NCBI RefSeq assembly: GCF_900107375.1
Contig: NZ_FNPT01000001.1
Span: forward strand, 744,001 to 808,000
Length of the DNA stretch: 64,000 bases
Reading direction: 5' to 3'
From: Lysobacter sp. yr284
GTDB taxonomy: Bacteria; Pseudomonadota; Gammaproteobacteria; Xanthomonadales; Xanthomonadaceae
In this document: one piece after another, positions 8,857 through 17,285 of the stretch
Layout of the letters: every line of letters begins with the position of its first letter
Numbering within the stretch: position 1 is the stretch's first letter
Program-made: the position numbers and the translations under genes
The notes under the pieces: generated by a model
What the model was told of the DNA's origin: nothing
What the model saw: only the letters and a program-made list of their open reading frames with translations
The model's database searches: none

Positions 8857-9759
8857 TCAGCGCTTGTAGCGCAGGCTGCCGCGCAAGGCGGTCGATCCGG
8901 CCTCGCAGCGCTGCTCGAAATCGGCCGACAGGCCGGTGACCAGGCGCGTGAGCGGGTCCACTTCGACCGCCTTGATCGCGATCGAACCGGCGACCCGGTT
9001 GCAGCCGCGGCCGTTGCCGGCGAAGTCGAAGCCGAAGCTGTTGGCGTCGCCGAAGCGGCTGATCGGATAGGTGCCGACGCCCAGGGTCTGGCCGGTCGGC
9101 GGACGCAGGATCGCCGACCACGAGTCGCGCTGGCCCGAGACGCTGTAGATCAGGTAGCCGTCGTTGCCGGACACGGCGAAGGTGCTGGTGTCGCCGGCGT
9201 AGTCCTTGCGCAGGCCGCGGCCGATGTAGTCGCCGGCGTCGCTGTCCAGCGCCAGCGACAGCGGCGGCGCGTTGTAGCGCAGCTTCGCCGTCAGCAGCGG
9301 CGCGTTCTCGCGTTCGCAGCGCTGCAGGCCGGTGGCTTCCAGCGCGGTCACCGCGTCGTCGGCGCCGAACTCGATCTGCTGGATGTAGACCGAGCCCCAG
9401 GCGTTGCCGCAGCCGCGGCCGTTGCCGTCGATGTCGATGCCCGGCGAGCGGCCGGTGCGGAACGCGGAGCGTTCGGCGAAGTAGTAGCGGCCCGGCTGCA
9501 GGCGCTGGCCGCGCGGCGCGCTGAGCTCGATCCGCCAGTTGTCGCTGCCCCTGCTCACGCTCATCTGCAGCGCCTGCGCATTGCCGCTGACGGCGATGTT
9601 CGCGTCGGCGCCGGTGTACGTCCTGGACTGGCCCTGTCCGATGTAGTCGCCGGTTTCGCTGGCGAAGGAATACGAGGTCTCGGCCAGGGCCGAGGGTGCG
9701 GCGGCGAGGCCGGCGATGGCCAGCGCGAGCGCGCCGCACATCGTCGAAAGTCGGGTCAT
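8857..9759 (-). CDS. Secreted protein with a duplicated domain of unknown function
   Basis: A 300-residue exported protein. A signal peptide (MTRLSTMCGALALAIAGLAA, cleavage near ALA-ET at residue 26) is followed by two copies of one domain, about residues 27-162 and 169-300. Both copies share, in order: GDYIG (37-41 and 176-180), VSGN, a W, a P-x-G-Q-x-L turn (-RG-/-TG-), a D-x-x-GNGRGC block (about 110-117 and 246-253), and a final Q-R-C-E (C148, C285) with a closing L-R-Y. Each copy thus has two conserved cysteines that may form a disulfide. I do not recognise the family. The beta-rich pattern suggests an extracellular binding or structural domain. Confidence 0.75.
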   Translation of the reverse strand: MTRLSTMCGALALAIAGLAAAPSALAETSYSFASETGDYIGQGQSRTYTGADANIAVSGNAQALQMSVSRGSDNWRIELSAPRGQRLQPGRYYFAERSAFRTGRSPGIDIDGNGRGCGNAWGSVYIQQIEFGADDAVTALEATGLQRCERENAPLLTAKLRYNAPPLSLALDSDAGDYIGRGLRKDYAGDTSTFAVSGNDGYLIYSVSGQRDSWSAILRPPTGQTLGVGTYPISRFGDANSFGFDFAGNGRGCNRVAGSIAIKAVEVDPLTRLVTGLSADFEQRCEAGSTALRGSLRYKR

Positions 9760-10103
9760 CGAGCGATCTCCATGATCGGTTGCGGCCGTGCGGATGCGCG
9801 GCCGGTCCTTGCTGGGGTCAGGCGTATCGAGCGCGGGCGCCGCCGCATCGCGCTCGCTGCGATGCGATGCGACGGCGCGTTGCCCGATGCGCTTGCCGTG
9901 GTGCGGTGAAAGTCTGGCGCGCGGGCATCTCGCGCGAAGAGAACGGCGCGGGCCTTCGGTCGGCGATGCGCGGGAAGCTCGCGTCGCGATGCGCGCGACG
10001 GGAGGCTTGCGTGGAGCGATCCGGCGTGGGCGCTGCGCGCCGCGCGTCGTGTCGCGGCGGACGCGGCGGCCAAGGAATCGACGGTGGCGTCGTCGTTGTA
10101 GTG

Positions 10104-10130
10104 GCGCGGCGCGGCTTGCGCCGCTCCTAC
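10104..10130. repeat. Family A palindromic repeat, single degenerate copy
   Basis: GCGCGGCTTGCGCCGCTCCT with flanks matches one arm of the GTAGGAGCGGCG family. The remainder of the interval 9760-10221 is GC-rich with no gene recognised. Confidence 0.65.
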
Positions 10131-10163
10131 ACGAGGCGGTACGGGGCTGCGCGGGAGCCTAAA

Positions 10164-10193
10164 CGACGACGGCGGCCCGCAGGCCGCCGTCGT
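10164..10193 (-). terminator. Hairpin downstream of ffh
   Basis: ACGACGGCGGCC and GGCCGCCGTCGT form a 12-bp stem with a 4-base loop about 30 bp past the ffh stop on the minus strand. A short TT tract follows. Confidence 0.65.
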
Positions 10194-10221
10194 GGCGCGA
10201 ATCGCAGCGCAGCGCGTGCGG

Positions 10222-11595
10222 TCAGCGGAACGGCAGGCCGCCGCGGCCGCCGCCGCCCATCATCCCGCGCATGCCGCGCATCAAGCCCTTCATGCCGCCG
10301 CCGGAGAGCTTGCTCATCATCTTCTCCATCTGCTGGTACTGCTTCATCAGCTTGTTGACGTCGGCCGGGGTCAGGCCGGCGCCCTTGGCGATGCGCGCGC
10401 GGCGCGAGCCGTTGAGCAGGCCCGGGTTGCGCCGCTCCTTCTTGGTCATCGAGTTGATGATCGCGACCATCCGCGGCACTTCCTTGCCGGTGATCTGGCT
10501 CTTGACGTTGTCCGGGATCTGGCCCATGCCCGGCAGCTTGTCCATGAGCCCGCTCAGGCCGCCCATGTTCTGCATCTGCTCGAGTTGGTCCTTCATGTCG
10601 TTGAGGTCGAACTTCTTGCCCTTGGCGACCTTCTCGGCGAGCTTCTGCGCCTTGTCCTTGTCGACCTGCTGCTCGACCTGCTCGACCAGCGACAGCACGT
10701 CGCCCATGTCGAGGATGCGGCTGGCGACGCGGTCGGGGTGGAACACGTCCAGGCCGTCGGGCTTCTCGCCCACGCCGATGAACTTGATCGGCTTGCCGGT
10801 GATGTAGCGCACCGACAGCGCGGCGCCGCCGCGGGCGTCGCCGTCGGTCTTGGTCAGCACCACGCCGGTCAGCGGCAGCGCTTCGCTGAAGGCCTTGGCC
10901 GTGGTCGCGGCGTCCTGGCCGGTCATCGAGTCGACCACGAACAGGGTTTCCACCGGCGCGACCGCGGCGTGCAGCGCCTTGATCTCGCTCATCATCGCCT
11001 CGTCGATGGCGAGGCGGCCGGCGGTGTCGACCAGCAGCACGTCGACGAAGGACTTGCGCGCATCGACGATGGCCGCGCGCACGATCTCTTCGGGCTTCTG
11101 CGACGCGGACGAGGGGAAGAACAACACGTCGACCTGCTCGGCCAACTGCTTGAGCTGCTCGATCGCCGCCGGGCGGTAGATGTCGGCGGAGACCACCATC
11201 ACCTTCTTCTTGCGCCGTTCCTTCAGGTGCTTGGCGAGCTTGCCGACCGTGGTGGTCTTGCCCGCGCCCTGCAGGCCGGCCATCAGGATCACCGCCGGCG
11301 CCGGCACGTTGAGGTTGAGGTCGGCGGCCTGCGAACCCATCACCGCGGTCAGCTCGTCGCGCACGACCTTGATCAGGGCCTGGCCCGGGGTCAGCGACTT
11401 GATCACTTCCTGGCCGACCGCGCGCACCTTGATGCGCTCGATCAGGGCCTGCACCACCGGCAGGGCGACGTCGGCCTCCAACAGGGCGATGCGCACCTCG
11501 CGGGTGGCTTCGCGGATGTTTTCCTCGGTCAGGCGGCCGCGGCCGCGCAGGCGCTCGATGGTGCCGGAGAGGCGTTGGGTCAGGGATTCGAACAT
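10222..11595 (-). CDS. ffh: Signal recognition particle protein Ffh
   Basis: A 457-residue SRP54 GTPase that binds 4.5S RNA and signal sequences and targets inner membrane proteins to FtsY. Domains in order are the N helical bundle (1-95), G domain and methionine-rich M domain. The P-loop GLQGAGKTTT is at about 107-116. DTAGR and TKTDGDARGG are also visible. The M domain has MVAIINSMTKKER, SRRARIAKGAG and a long Met/Gly-rich tail. The start MFESLTQRLS was chosen; the frame is open upstream to 11922 but that part is Arg/Ala low complexity. It is divergent from the cytochrome assembly-type gene, a pairing common in proteobacteria. Confidence 0.97.
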   Translation of the reverse strand: MFESLTQRLSGTIERLRGRGRLTEENIREATREVRIALLEADVALPVVQALIERIKVRAVGQEVIKSLTPGQALIKVVRDELTAVMGSQAADLNLNVPAPAVILMAGLQGAGKTTTVGKLAKHLKERRKKKVMVVSADIYRPAAIEQLKQLAEQVDVLFFPSSASQKPEEIVRAAIVDARKSFVDVLLVDTAGRLAIDEAMMSEIKALHAAVAPVETLFVVDSMTGQDAATTAKAFSEALPLTGVVLTKTDGDARGGAALSVRYITGKPIKFIGVGEKPDGLDVFHPDRVASRILDMGDVLSLVEQVEQQVDKDKAQKLAEKVAKGKKFDLNDMKDQLEQMQNMGGLSGLMDKLPGMGQIPDNVKSQITGKEVPRMVAIINSMTKKERRNPGLLNGSRRARIAKGAGLTPADVNKLMKQYQQMEKMMSKLSGGGMKGLMRGMRGMMGGGGRGGLPFR

Positions 11596-11915
11596 GGCGC
11601 TTACCTGGAATGCGGGGCCGGCGCGGCCGGGAACGGGCCCGCGCGCCTTGCCGAACGGGGCAGGACAACAGAGGGCGGGCAGTATAGGCCATCCCCACCG
11701 CCGTCTCGTCCTGGCGGTCGCGCGCGGGCGCCGCTGGGTTCCGCCGTTGCGCGGCGGCACTGCGCTCGGCGGCGCCGGGCGTCGTCGCGGCCTCCGCGCT
11801 TCTGCACGCCGCCGTCCCGCCGGAACCGTCCGCCGCCGGCGGCCGCGGCGTTCCGCCCCGCTGCGCGCGCCGTTTGCCGCTACGGATCGCCGCAGCGCTA
11901 TGCCACACTGCGTCG

Positions 11916-12707
11916 ATGACAATCGTTCTCATCGCCATCGCCCTGTACCTGAGCGCGACCGGTCTGCTGGTCTCGGCGGTGCGCCGCGACGGCGGCCGCG
12001 GCGCGCGCGGCTGGCTGCTGCCGGCCAACCTGGCGGTGCTGCTGCACGGACTGGCCCACCTGATGGCCTGGCGCGGCGCCGGCGGCGCCGACCTGCACTT
12101 CTTCGCCGCGCTGTCGCTGGTCGGGCTGGGGATGTCGATCCTGACCGCCATCGTCGGCGCGGCCGGGCGCATGGCCGCGCTGGGCGTGGTGGTGTTCCCG
12201 CTGTCGGCGCTGATGCTGCTGGCCTACCAGCTCTACGGCCACGTCCAGCACCCCGAGCCGCTGGACTGGCGCCTGCAGCTGCACGCGTGGATGGCGCTGC
12301 TGGCCTACGCCACCCTGGCGGTGGCGGCGCTGTTCGCGATGATGCTGTGGCTGCAGGAACGCGCGCTGCGCCGGCGCGAGTTCCACGGCTGGCTGCGCGC
12401 GCTGCCGCCGCTGGTCGAGCTGGAAAGCCTGCTGTTCCGCACCATCGCGGTCGGCTTCGTCCTGCTCACCGCGACCTTGCTGACCGGCGTGCTGTTCGTG
12501 GAGAACCTGCTGGCCCAGCACCTGGTGCACAAGACCGTGCTCAGCGTGCTGTCGTGGCTGGCCTTCGGCGGGCTGCTGCTGGGGCGCTGGCGCTACGGCT
12601 GGCGCGGCGTGGTCGCGGTGCGCTGGACCCTGGCGGCGATGGCGCTGCTGGTGCTGGCGTTCTTCGGCAGCAAGTTCGTGCTGGAACTGGTGTTGCGGCG
12701 GGTCTGA
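11916..12707 (+). CDS. Cytochrome c assembly (CcsA/CcmC/YpjD-type) membrane protein
   Basis: A 263-residue inner membrane protein with about eight hydrophobic segments. The family features are a tryptophan/histidine-bearing core (HGLAHLMAWRGAG, LQLHAWMALLAYATLAVAAL), the LLFRTIAVGFVLLT segment and a late His segment (LAQHLVHKTVLSVLSWLAFG). Proteins of this family handle haem in cytochrome c biogenesis. The YpjD-like members beside ffh are not fully characterised, so the haem role is inferred from the family. The start MTIVLIAIAL at 11916 puts the first residue at the membrane segment. An ATG at 11874 would add an unlikely extension. Confidence 0.85.
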   Translation: MTIVLIAIALYLSATGLLVSAVRRDGGRGARGWLLPANLAVLLHGLAHLMAWRGAGGADLHFFAALSLVGLGMSILTAIVGAAGRMAALGVVVFPLSALMLLAYQLYGHVQHPEPLDWRLQLHAWMALLAYATLAVAALFAMMLWLQERALRRREFHGWLRALPPLVELESLLFRTIAVGFVLLTATLLTGVLFVENLLAQHLVHKTVLSVLSWLAFGGLLLGRWRYGWRGVVAVRWTLAAMALLVLAFFGSKFVLELVLRRV

Positions 12708-12760
12708 CCGGCGCGGATCGAATCGGGGGCGGCCGGCCCGGCCGGCGCAAGGAAGGCACG

Positions 12761-13423
12761 ATGCTCGACTGGATCAAGTCGCTGTCGAACCGCAGCGAAT
12801 TCGTCGGCGTGCTGGCCCTGGCCTTCGGCTGGCCGATCTGCCAGAGCCTGAGCATGGCGCTGTCGCCGCAAGCGCTGACTGCGGTGTTCGACAACGCCAG
12901 CCTGAGCGGGCTGATGGGCACGCAACTGGCGACGGTGGCGATCATCGGCGCCTTCTTGCGCGTGCGCGGCTGGACCTGGGCGCGGCTCGGGCCCGCGCCG
13001 GGCTGGCGCGACCTGCCGCAGGGGCTGGGGCTCGCCGCCGCGACCTTGATCGGGTTCTCGCTGCTCCACGCCGCAGCCGCGTTGATCGGGCTGTTGCCGG
13101 TCGACGCCGACGATTCTGTGCGCGTCGCGCCCGACCTGGACTGGCGGCTGATGCTCGCCGCCTCGGCCGTGAACGGATTCTTCGAGGAAGCCCTGGTCTG
13201 CGGCTACCTGGTCTCGGCCCTGCGCGAGCGGCCGTCGATGTGGACCGCGATCCACCTGAGCACCGCGATCCGCGCCAGTTACCACCTCTATCAGGGCGAG
13301 GCCGGCGCGATCATGGTGCCGATGGGCCTGGCCTTCGCCTGGCTGTACTCGGTCAGCGGCCGGCTATGGCCGCTGGTGGTGGCGCACATCGCGCTGGACG
13401 CGCTGGCGCTGTTCTCGCGCTGA
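12761..13423 (+). CDS. CPBP family intramembrane protein (possible glutamic protease)
   Basis: A 220-residue protein with about six membrane segments. It carries the CPBP (CAAX protease and bacteriocin-processing) motifs: FFEEALVCGYL (motif 1), STAIRASYHLYQG (motif 2) and VVAHIALDAL (HxxxD motif). Family members cleave membrane substrates or act as immunity or transport helpers. In motif 1 the usual EExxxR reads EEALVC, so the arginine is replaced by cysteine while both glutamates are kept; activity is therefore uncertain. GGAAGG lies just before the ATG at 12761. It follows the cytochrome assembly-type gene by 53 bp and may be cotranscribed. Confidence 0.8.
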   Translation: MLDWIKSLSNRSEFVGVLALAFGWPICQSLSMALSPQALTAVFDNASLSGLMGTQLATVAIIGAFLRVRGWTWARLGPAPGWRDLPQGLGLAAATLIGFSLLHAAAALIGLLPVDADDSVRVAPDLDWRLMLAASAVNGFFEEALVCGYLVSALRERPSMWTAIHLSTAIRASYHLYQGEAGAIMVPMGLAFAWLYSVSGRLWPLVVAHIALDALALFSR

Positions 13424-13690
13424 CCCCCTGGCGCCGGGCGCCATCGGCCCGCTGCCCGCCCGCCGGGCCCGCGCCGTTCGTCGCCGGCTTGGCCGTCTTT
13501 GGCCTGTTGCGGCGCACCAAATCGTCCCGGGCAGCGTGCGGTGAGTATTCGACCGCCTGCGTCACAGTCGCGCCCTCCGGATAAACATCATTATTTATCA
13601 ATAACTTACAAAATAAGATCGAGGCGAAGCGTATTAAGCACGCTCGGTCGGTACTTGCTGAACGGGGCTATTGTCAGCTCAATATTTGCA

Positions 13691-13719
13691 TTGACAACTA
13701 TTGCGCGGGCGAGCACTAT
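13691..13719 (+). promoter_or_regulatory. Promoter and possible operator of the marR-emr operon
   Basis: TTGACA and CACTAT are separated by 17 bp. The -10 ends 8 bp before the chosen marR ATG (13728), so transcription would begin at or next to the start codon. The inverted pair TTGTCA (13671-13676) and TGACAA (13692-13697) overlaps the -35 and is a candidate MarR binding site. Confidence 0.6.
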
Positions 13720-13727
13720 GCCGCGCC

Positions 13728-14186
13728 ATGACGACCCCGACCCCCACCCAGCCCTGCTCCACCTCCAACCTCGGCCTGCTGTTCCGCCAAGTGCGCGACG
13801 CGATGTGGGCGCAGATGGAGCGCGAGCTGGCCCAGGCAGGCCACGATCTGACCTTCAGCCAGTTCATCACCCTCAAGGAGTTGGCCATCGGCACCGCCGG
13901 GGTCACCGAACTGGCGCGAGCGGCCCAGCTCAATCCGGGCGCCATGACCCGCCTGCTCGACAAGCTCGAGAGCCGCGGCCTGGTCGCGCGCGTCGCCGAT
14001 CCCGACGACCGCCGGGCGCTGAACATCCACCTGACCGAAGCCGGCGCCGCGATCTGGGCCGACATCGACCAGTGCGGCCGCCGCGTGCGCGAGCGCGCGA
14101 TGGCCGGGCTCAGCGATTCCGACCGCGAACAGCTCTACCGCCTGCTCGAACAGGTCCGCGACAACCTCTCCCTCTCCGGTTCCTGA
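13728..14186 (+). CDS. MarR family transcriptional regulator
   Basis: A 152-residue winged-helix repressor. The MarR core is visible as DLTFSQFITLKELAIG, VTELARAAQLNPGAMTRLLD (recognition helix), KLESRGLVARVADPDDRRAL (wing with the conserved DxRR) and LNIHLTEAGAAIWAD. Such proteins sense small molecules and usually repress an adjacent efflux pump. It is the first gene of a four-gene operon, and the next gene begins 4 bp after its stop. The start MTTPTPTQ is preferred over the TTG at 13701, which lies inside the predicted promoter. No Shine-Dalgarno is present, in keeping with a leaderless message. Confidence 0.9.
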   Translation: MTTPTPTQPCSTSNLGLLFRQVRDAMWAQMERELAQAGHDLTFSQFITLKELAIGTAGVTELARAAQLNPGAMTRLLDKLESRGLVARVADPDDRRALNIHLTEAGAAIWADIDQCGRRVRERAMAGLSDSDREQLYRLLEQVRDNLSLSGS

Positions 14187-14189
14187 GCC

Positions 14190-15710
14190 ATGTCCGCCCA
14201 CGACCCTCGCCCGCGCCGCGGGCTGCTTTACGTGCTCACGCCGCTGGCCGCGGCGCTGATACTCGCCGGTTGCGCCAGCACCCGCGGCCTGCAGCCCTCG
14301 GGCCGCGCGCTCGACGCCGACAGCCTCGACGCCAAGCGCAGCCTCGCCGTCGCCGACCTGTCCGCCGCCGCGTTCCCGCAGCGCGACTGGTGGACCGCGT
14401 TCGGCGACGCGCAACTCGACCGCCTCATCGACGAAGCCCTGGCCGGTTCGCCGAGCCTGGACGCGGCCGACGCGCGCGTGCGCCAGGCGGTGGCCCAGGC
14501 CGGCCTCGCCGACGCGGCGCGCAAGCCGACCCTCGGCGGCAGCGCCCAGTACTCCGGCGCGCACCTGCCCGAAACGCTGGCGCCGGACCCGATCGGCGGC
14601 AAGTACCTCGGCGCCGACGTGCTGATGCTGAGCTTCAAGTATTCGCCCGACCTGTGGGGCGGCAAGCGCGCGCGCTGGCAGGCCGCGCTGGGCCAGTCGC
14701 GCGCGGCCGAAGTCGAAGCCCAGGCCGCGCGCCTGACCCTGTCGTCGAACATCGCCCGCAGCTACGTTTCGCTGGCCCAGGCCTTCGAGGCCCAGGACGT
14801 GGCCAAGTCGGAGAAAAAGCGCTCGGACCAGTTGCTCGGTCTCGGCCAGCAGCGGGTCAAGGCCGGCCTCGACAACCAACTGCAGATCCGCAACGCGCAG
14901 AGCGCCAGCGCCAGCGCCGACCAGCAGATCCAGGCCGCGCAGCAGCAGATCGACGCCGCCCGCAACGCGCTCGCCGCGCTGCTGGGCAAGGGCCCGGACC
15001 GCGGCCTGGACATCGCCCGCCCGACCCTGCTGGCCGGCAACGCCGCCGGCGTGCCCGACGTGCTGCCGAGCGAACTGCTCGGCCATCGCCCGGACGTGGT
15101 CGCCGCGCGCTGGCGCGTGGAAGCCTCCTCGCACGGGATCAAGGCCGCCAAGGCCGACTTCTACCCGACCGTGAACCTCAGCGCGATCGTCGGCCTGGCC
15201 ACCGCGCATCTGTCGGACCTGTTCACCAGCCAGGCGCGCCTGTACCAGGGCGGCCCGGCGATCAGCATGCCGATCTTCGACGGCGGCCGGCTGCGCAACG
15301 AACTGGCCGGCAGCGACGCCGACTACGACCTGGCCGTGGCCAACTACAACCAGAGCCTGATCGGCGCGCTGCGCGAAGTCGCCGACGCGGTGCAGTCCTC
15401 GCGTTCGCTCGACGGCCAGTTGGCCTCGGCGCAGCAGGCGCGCGACGCCGCGCAACAGGCCTGGCAGATCGCCAGCAGCCGCTACCGCGCCGGCCTGGGC
15501 ACCCAGATCGACGTGCTGACCGCGCAACGCCCGCTGCTGCAGCTCGACCAGCAACTGGCCACGCTGCGCGCGCAGCGCCTGGCCGCGCGGATCGACCTGG
15601 ATCGCGCGCTCGGCGGCGGCCTGCAGTTGAGCCCGCCCGACCCGGTGGCCGCGACGGTCCCCGACGCATCTTCCGATAACAACGCTATTGCCAAGGCCCC
15701 CACGCCATGA
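14190..15710 (+). CDS. Outer membrane factor lipoprotein (NodT/OprM family)
   Basis: A 506-residue TolC-like channel of the lipoprotein subclass. The signal peptide ends in the lipobox LILAGC with Cys28. Two OEP repeats follow; WWTAFGDAQLDRLIDEAL, then DAADARVRQAVAQA, marks the first coiled region, and LLGHRPDVVAARWRVEA is the family block between repeats. The protein forms the outer membrane exit duct of a tripartite pump. It overlaps the following emrA-like gene by 4 bp (ATGA), so the two are translationally coupled. Confidence 0.93.
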   Translation: MSAHDPRPRRGLLYVLTPLAAALILAGCASTRGLQPSGRALDADSLDAKRSLAVADLSAAAFPQRDWWTAFGDAQLDRLIDEALAGSPSLDAADARVRQAVAQAGLADAARKPTLGGSAQYSGAHLPETLAPDPIGGKYLGADVLMLSFKYSPDLWGGKRARWQAALGQSRAAEVEAQAARLTLSSNIARSYVSLAQAFEAQDVAKSEKKRSDQLLGLGQQRVKAGLDNQLQIRNAQSASASADQQIQAAQQQIDAARNALAALLGKGPDRGLDIARPTLLAGNAAGVPDVLPSELLGHRPDVVAARWRVEASSHGIKAAKADFYPTVNLSAIVGLATAHLSDLFTSQARLYQGGPAISMPIFDGGRLRNELAGSDADYDLAVANYNQSLIGALREVADAVQSSRSLDGQLASAQQARDAAQQAWQIASSRYRAGLGTQIDVLTAQRPLLQLDQQLATLRAQRLAARIDLDRALGGGLQLSPPDPVAATVPDASSDNNAIAKAPTP

Positions 15711-16903
15711 CGACCGAAATCAATCCCAATGCCGCCGCGGCGGCGCCGGCCGCGCCGCCGAAGAACGGCAAGCGCCGCAAGGCGCTGCTGATCCTGTTCA
15801 CCGTGGTCGCGGTCGCCGCGGTCGCCTGGACCCTGTACTACATGCTGGTGCTGCGCTGGCACCAGGACACCGACGATGCCTACGTGCAGGGCAACGTCGT
15901 CAACATCACCCCGCAGGTGCAGGGCACCGTGGTCAGCATCGGCGCCGACGACGGCATGAAGGTCGCCGCCGGCCAGGTGCTGGTGCAGCTCGATCCCAAC
16001 GACGCCCAGGTCGCCTACGACCAGTCGGTGGCCAACCTCGCCAACACCGTGCGCCAGGTGCGCGGTCTGTTCAGCGCGGTCGACGCCGGCCAGGCCGACC
16101 TGTCGGCGCGCGAAGTGGCGGTGCAGAAGGCCCGCGCCGACGTCAAGCGGCGCGAAGGCCTGGTCGCCAGCGGCGCGGTCTCGGCCGAGGAACTGGCCCA
16201 CGCCCGCGACGAACTGGCTTCGGCCGAAGCGGGGCTGTCGTCCTCGCGCGGCACCCTGGCGCGCAACCGCGCGCTGGTCGACGCCACCACCATCGCCCGC
16301 CAGCCGCAGGTCGCCGCGGCCGCCGCGCAGCTGCGCCAGGCCTATCTGAACCTGCAGCGCTCGGCCATCGTCGCGCCGGTCAACGGCTACGTCGGCAAGC
16401 GCAACGTGCAGCTGGGCCAGCGCGTCGCGCCGGGCACGGCGCTGATGACGATCATCCCGCTCAACGAAGTGTGGGTGGACGCCAACTTCAAGGAAACCCA
16501 GCTGGCCAACATGCGCATCGGCCAGCCGGTCGAACTGCATTCGGACCTGTACGGCTCCGACGTGCGCTACGACGGCAAGGTCGTGAGCCTGGGCCTGGGC
16601 ACCGGCAGCGCGTTCTCGCTGCTGCCGGCGCAGAACGCCAGCGGCAACTGGATCAAGATCATCCAGCGCGTGCCGGTGCGCATCGAGATCGAGCCCAAGC
16701 AACTGGCCGAACACCCGCTGCGCCTGGGCCTGAGCATGCACGTCGACGTCGGCATCCGCGACCGCAACGGCGCGGTGCTGGCCTCCGCGCCGCCGGCCAA
16801 GCCGGTGCTGAGCACCGACGCCTACGCCAAGCAGCTGCACGACGCCGACGCGATGATCGACAAGATCGTGCGCGAGAACCTGCCGGGCGTGCAGCACGGC
16901 TGA
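15707..16903 (+). CDS. emrA: HlyD/EmrA family periplasmic adaptor
   Basis: A 398-residue membrane fusion protein. One N-terminal transmembrane helix (residues about 26-47, ALLILFTVVAVAAVAWTLYY) is followed by a barrel-sandwich half (DAYVQGNVVNITPQVQGTV), a long coiled-coil hairpin (about 90-215) and the second lipoyl half AIVAPVNGYVGKRNVQLGQR. The family block IIPLNEVWVDANFKETQL follows. It links the DHA2 pump EmrB to the outer membrane factor. It overlaps the upstream gene by 4 bp; emrB follows after an unusually long 382-bp gap. Confidence 0.92.
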   Translation: MTTEINPNAAAAAPAAPPKNGKRRKALLILFTVVAVAAVAWTLYYMLVLRWHQDTDDAYVQGNVVNITPQVQGTVVSIGADDGMKVAAGQVLVQLDPNDAQVAYDQSVANLANTVRQVRGLFSAVDAGQADLSAREVAVQKARADVKRREGLVASGAVSAEELAHARDELASAEAGLSSSRGTLARNRALVDATTIARQPQVAAAAAQLRQAYLNLQRSAIVAPVNGYVGKRNVQLGQRVAPGTALMTIIPLNEVWVDANFKETQLANMRIGQPVELHSDLYGSDVRYDGKVVSLGLGTGSAFSLLPAQNASGNWIKIIQRVPVRIEIEPKQLAEHPLRLGLSMHVDVGIRDRNGAVLASAPPAKPVLSTDAYAKQLHDADAMIDKIVRENLPGVQHG

Positions 16904-17138
16904 GCATGGAAGCGGCCGGACGCGCACTGCGCGCGTCCGGCCGCATTGCGGCGCGGGCCGCGTTCGCATCGGCCGATGTCCCATCCCCCCGCATCGGGAT
17001 CGAAACGAACGCGTTCCGCCGCCGCAAGGCGCAGGCGAGCACCTCCCCCACGTCGTTCTCGCCTGCGCTTCCTTTTTATTGCGAACGAACCGATCCGTGC
17101 GATTCGTGCACGGTTGCGTCGCCGCAAACCTCCAGCGC

Positions 17139-17166
17139 CGTCATTCCGGCGGAAGCCGGAACGACG
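17139..17166. repeat. Family C palindrome in the emrA-emrB gap
   Basis: GTCATTCCGGCGGAAGCCGG with flanks. It lies in the 382-bp interval 16904-17285 separating emrA from emrB, where no gene is seen. Confidence 0.65.
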
Positions 17167-17285
17167 CGGCGGAAGGATCGGCCTGTACCGATCGCGCACG
17201 CCACCGCACTACCCCGATTCGCGGCCCCGCGCCCCCACGCGGCCCGTCCTGAGCGATCAGGCCCCCGACTCAACAGGCACGTTCC

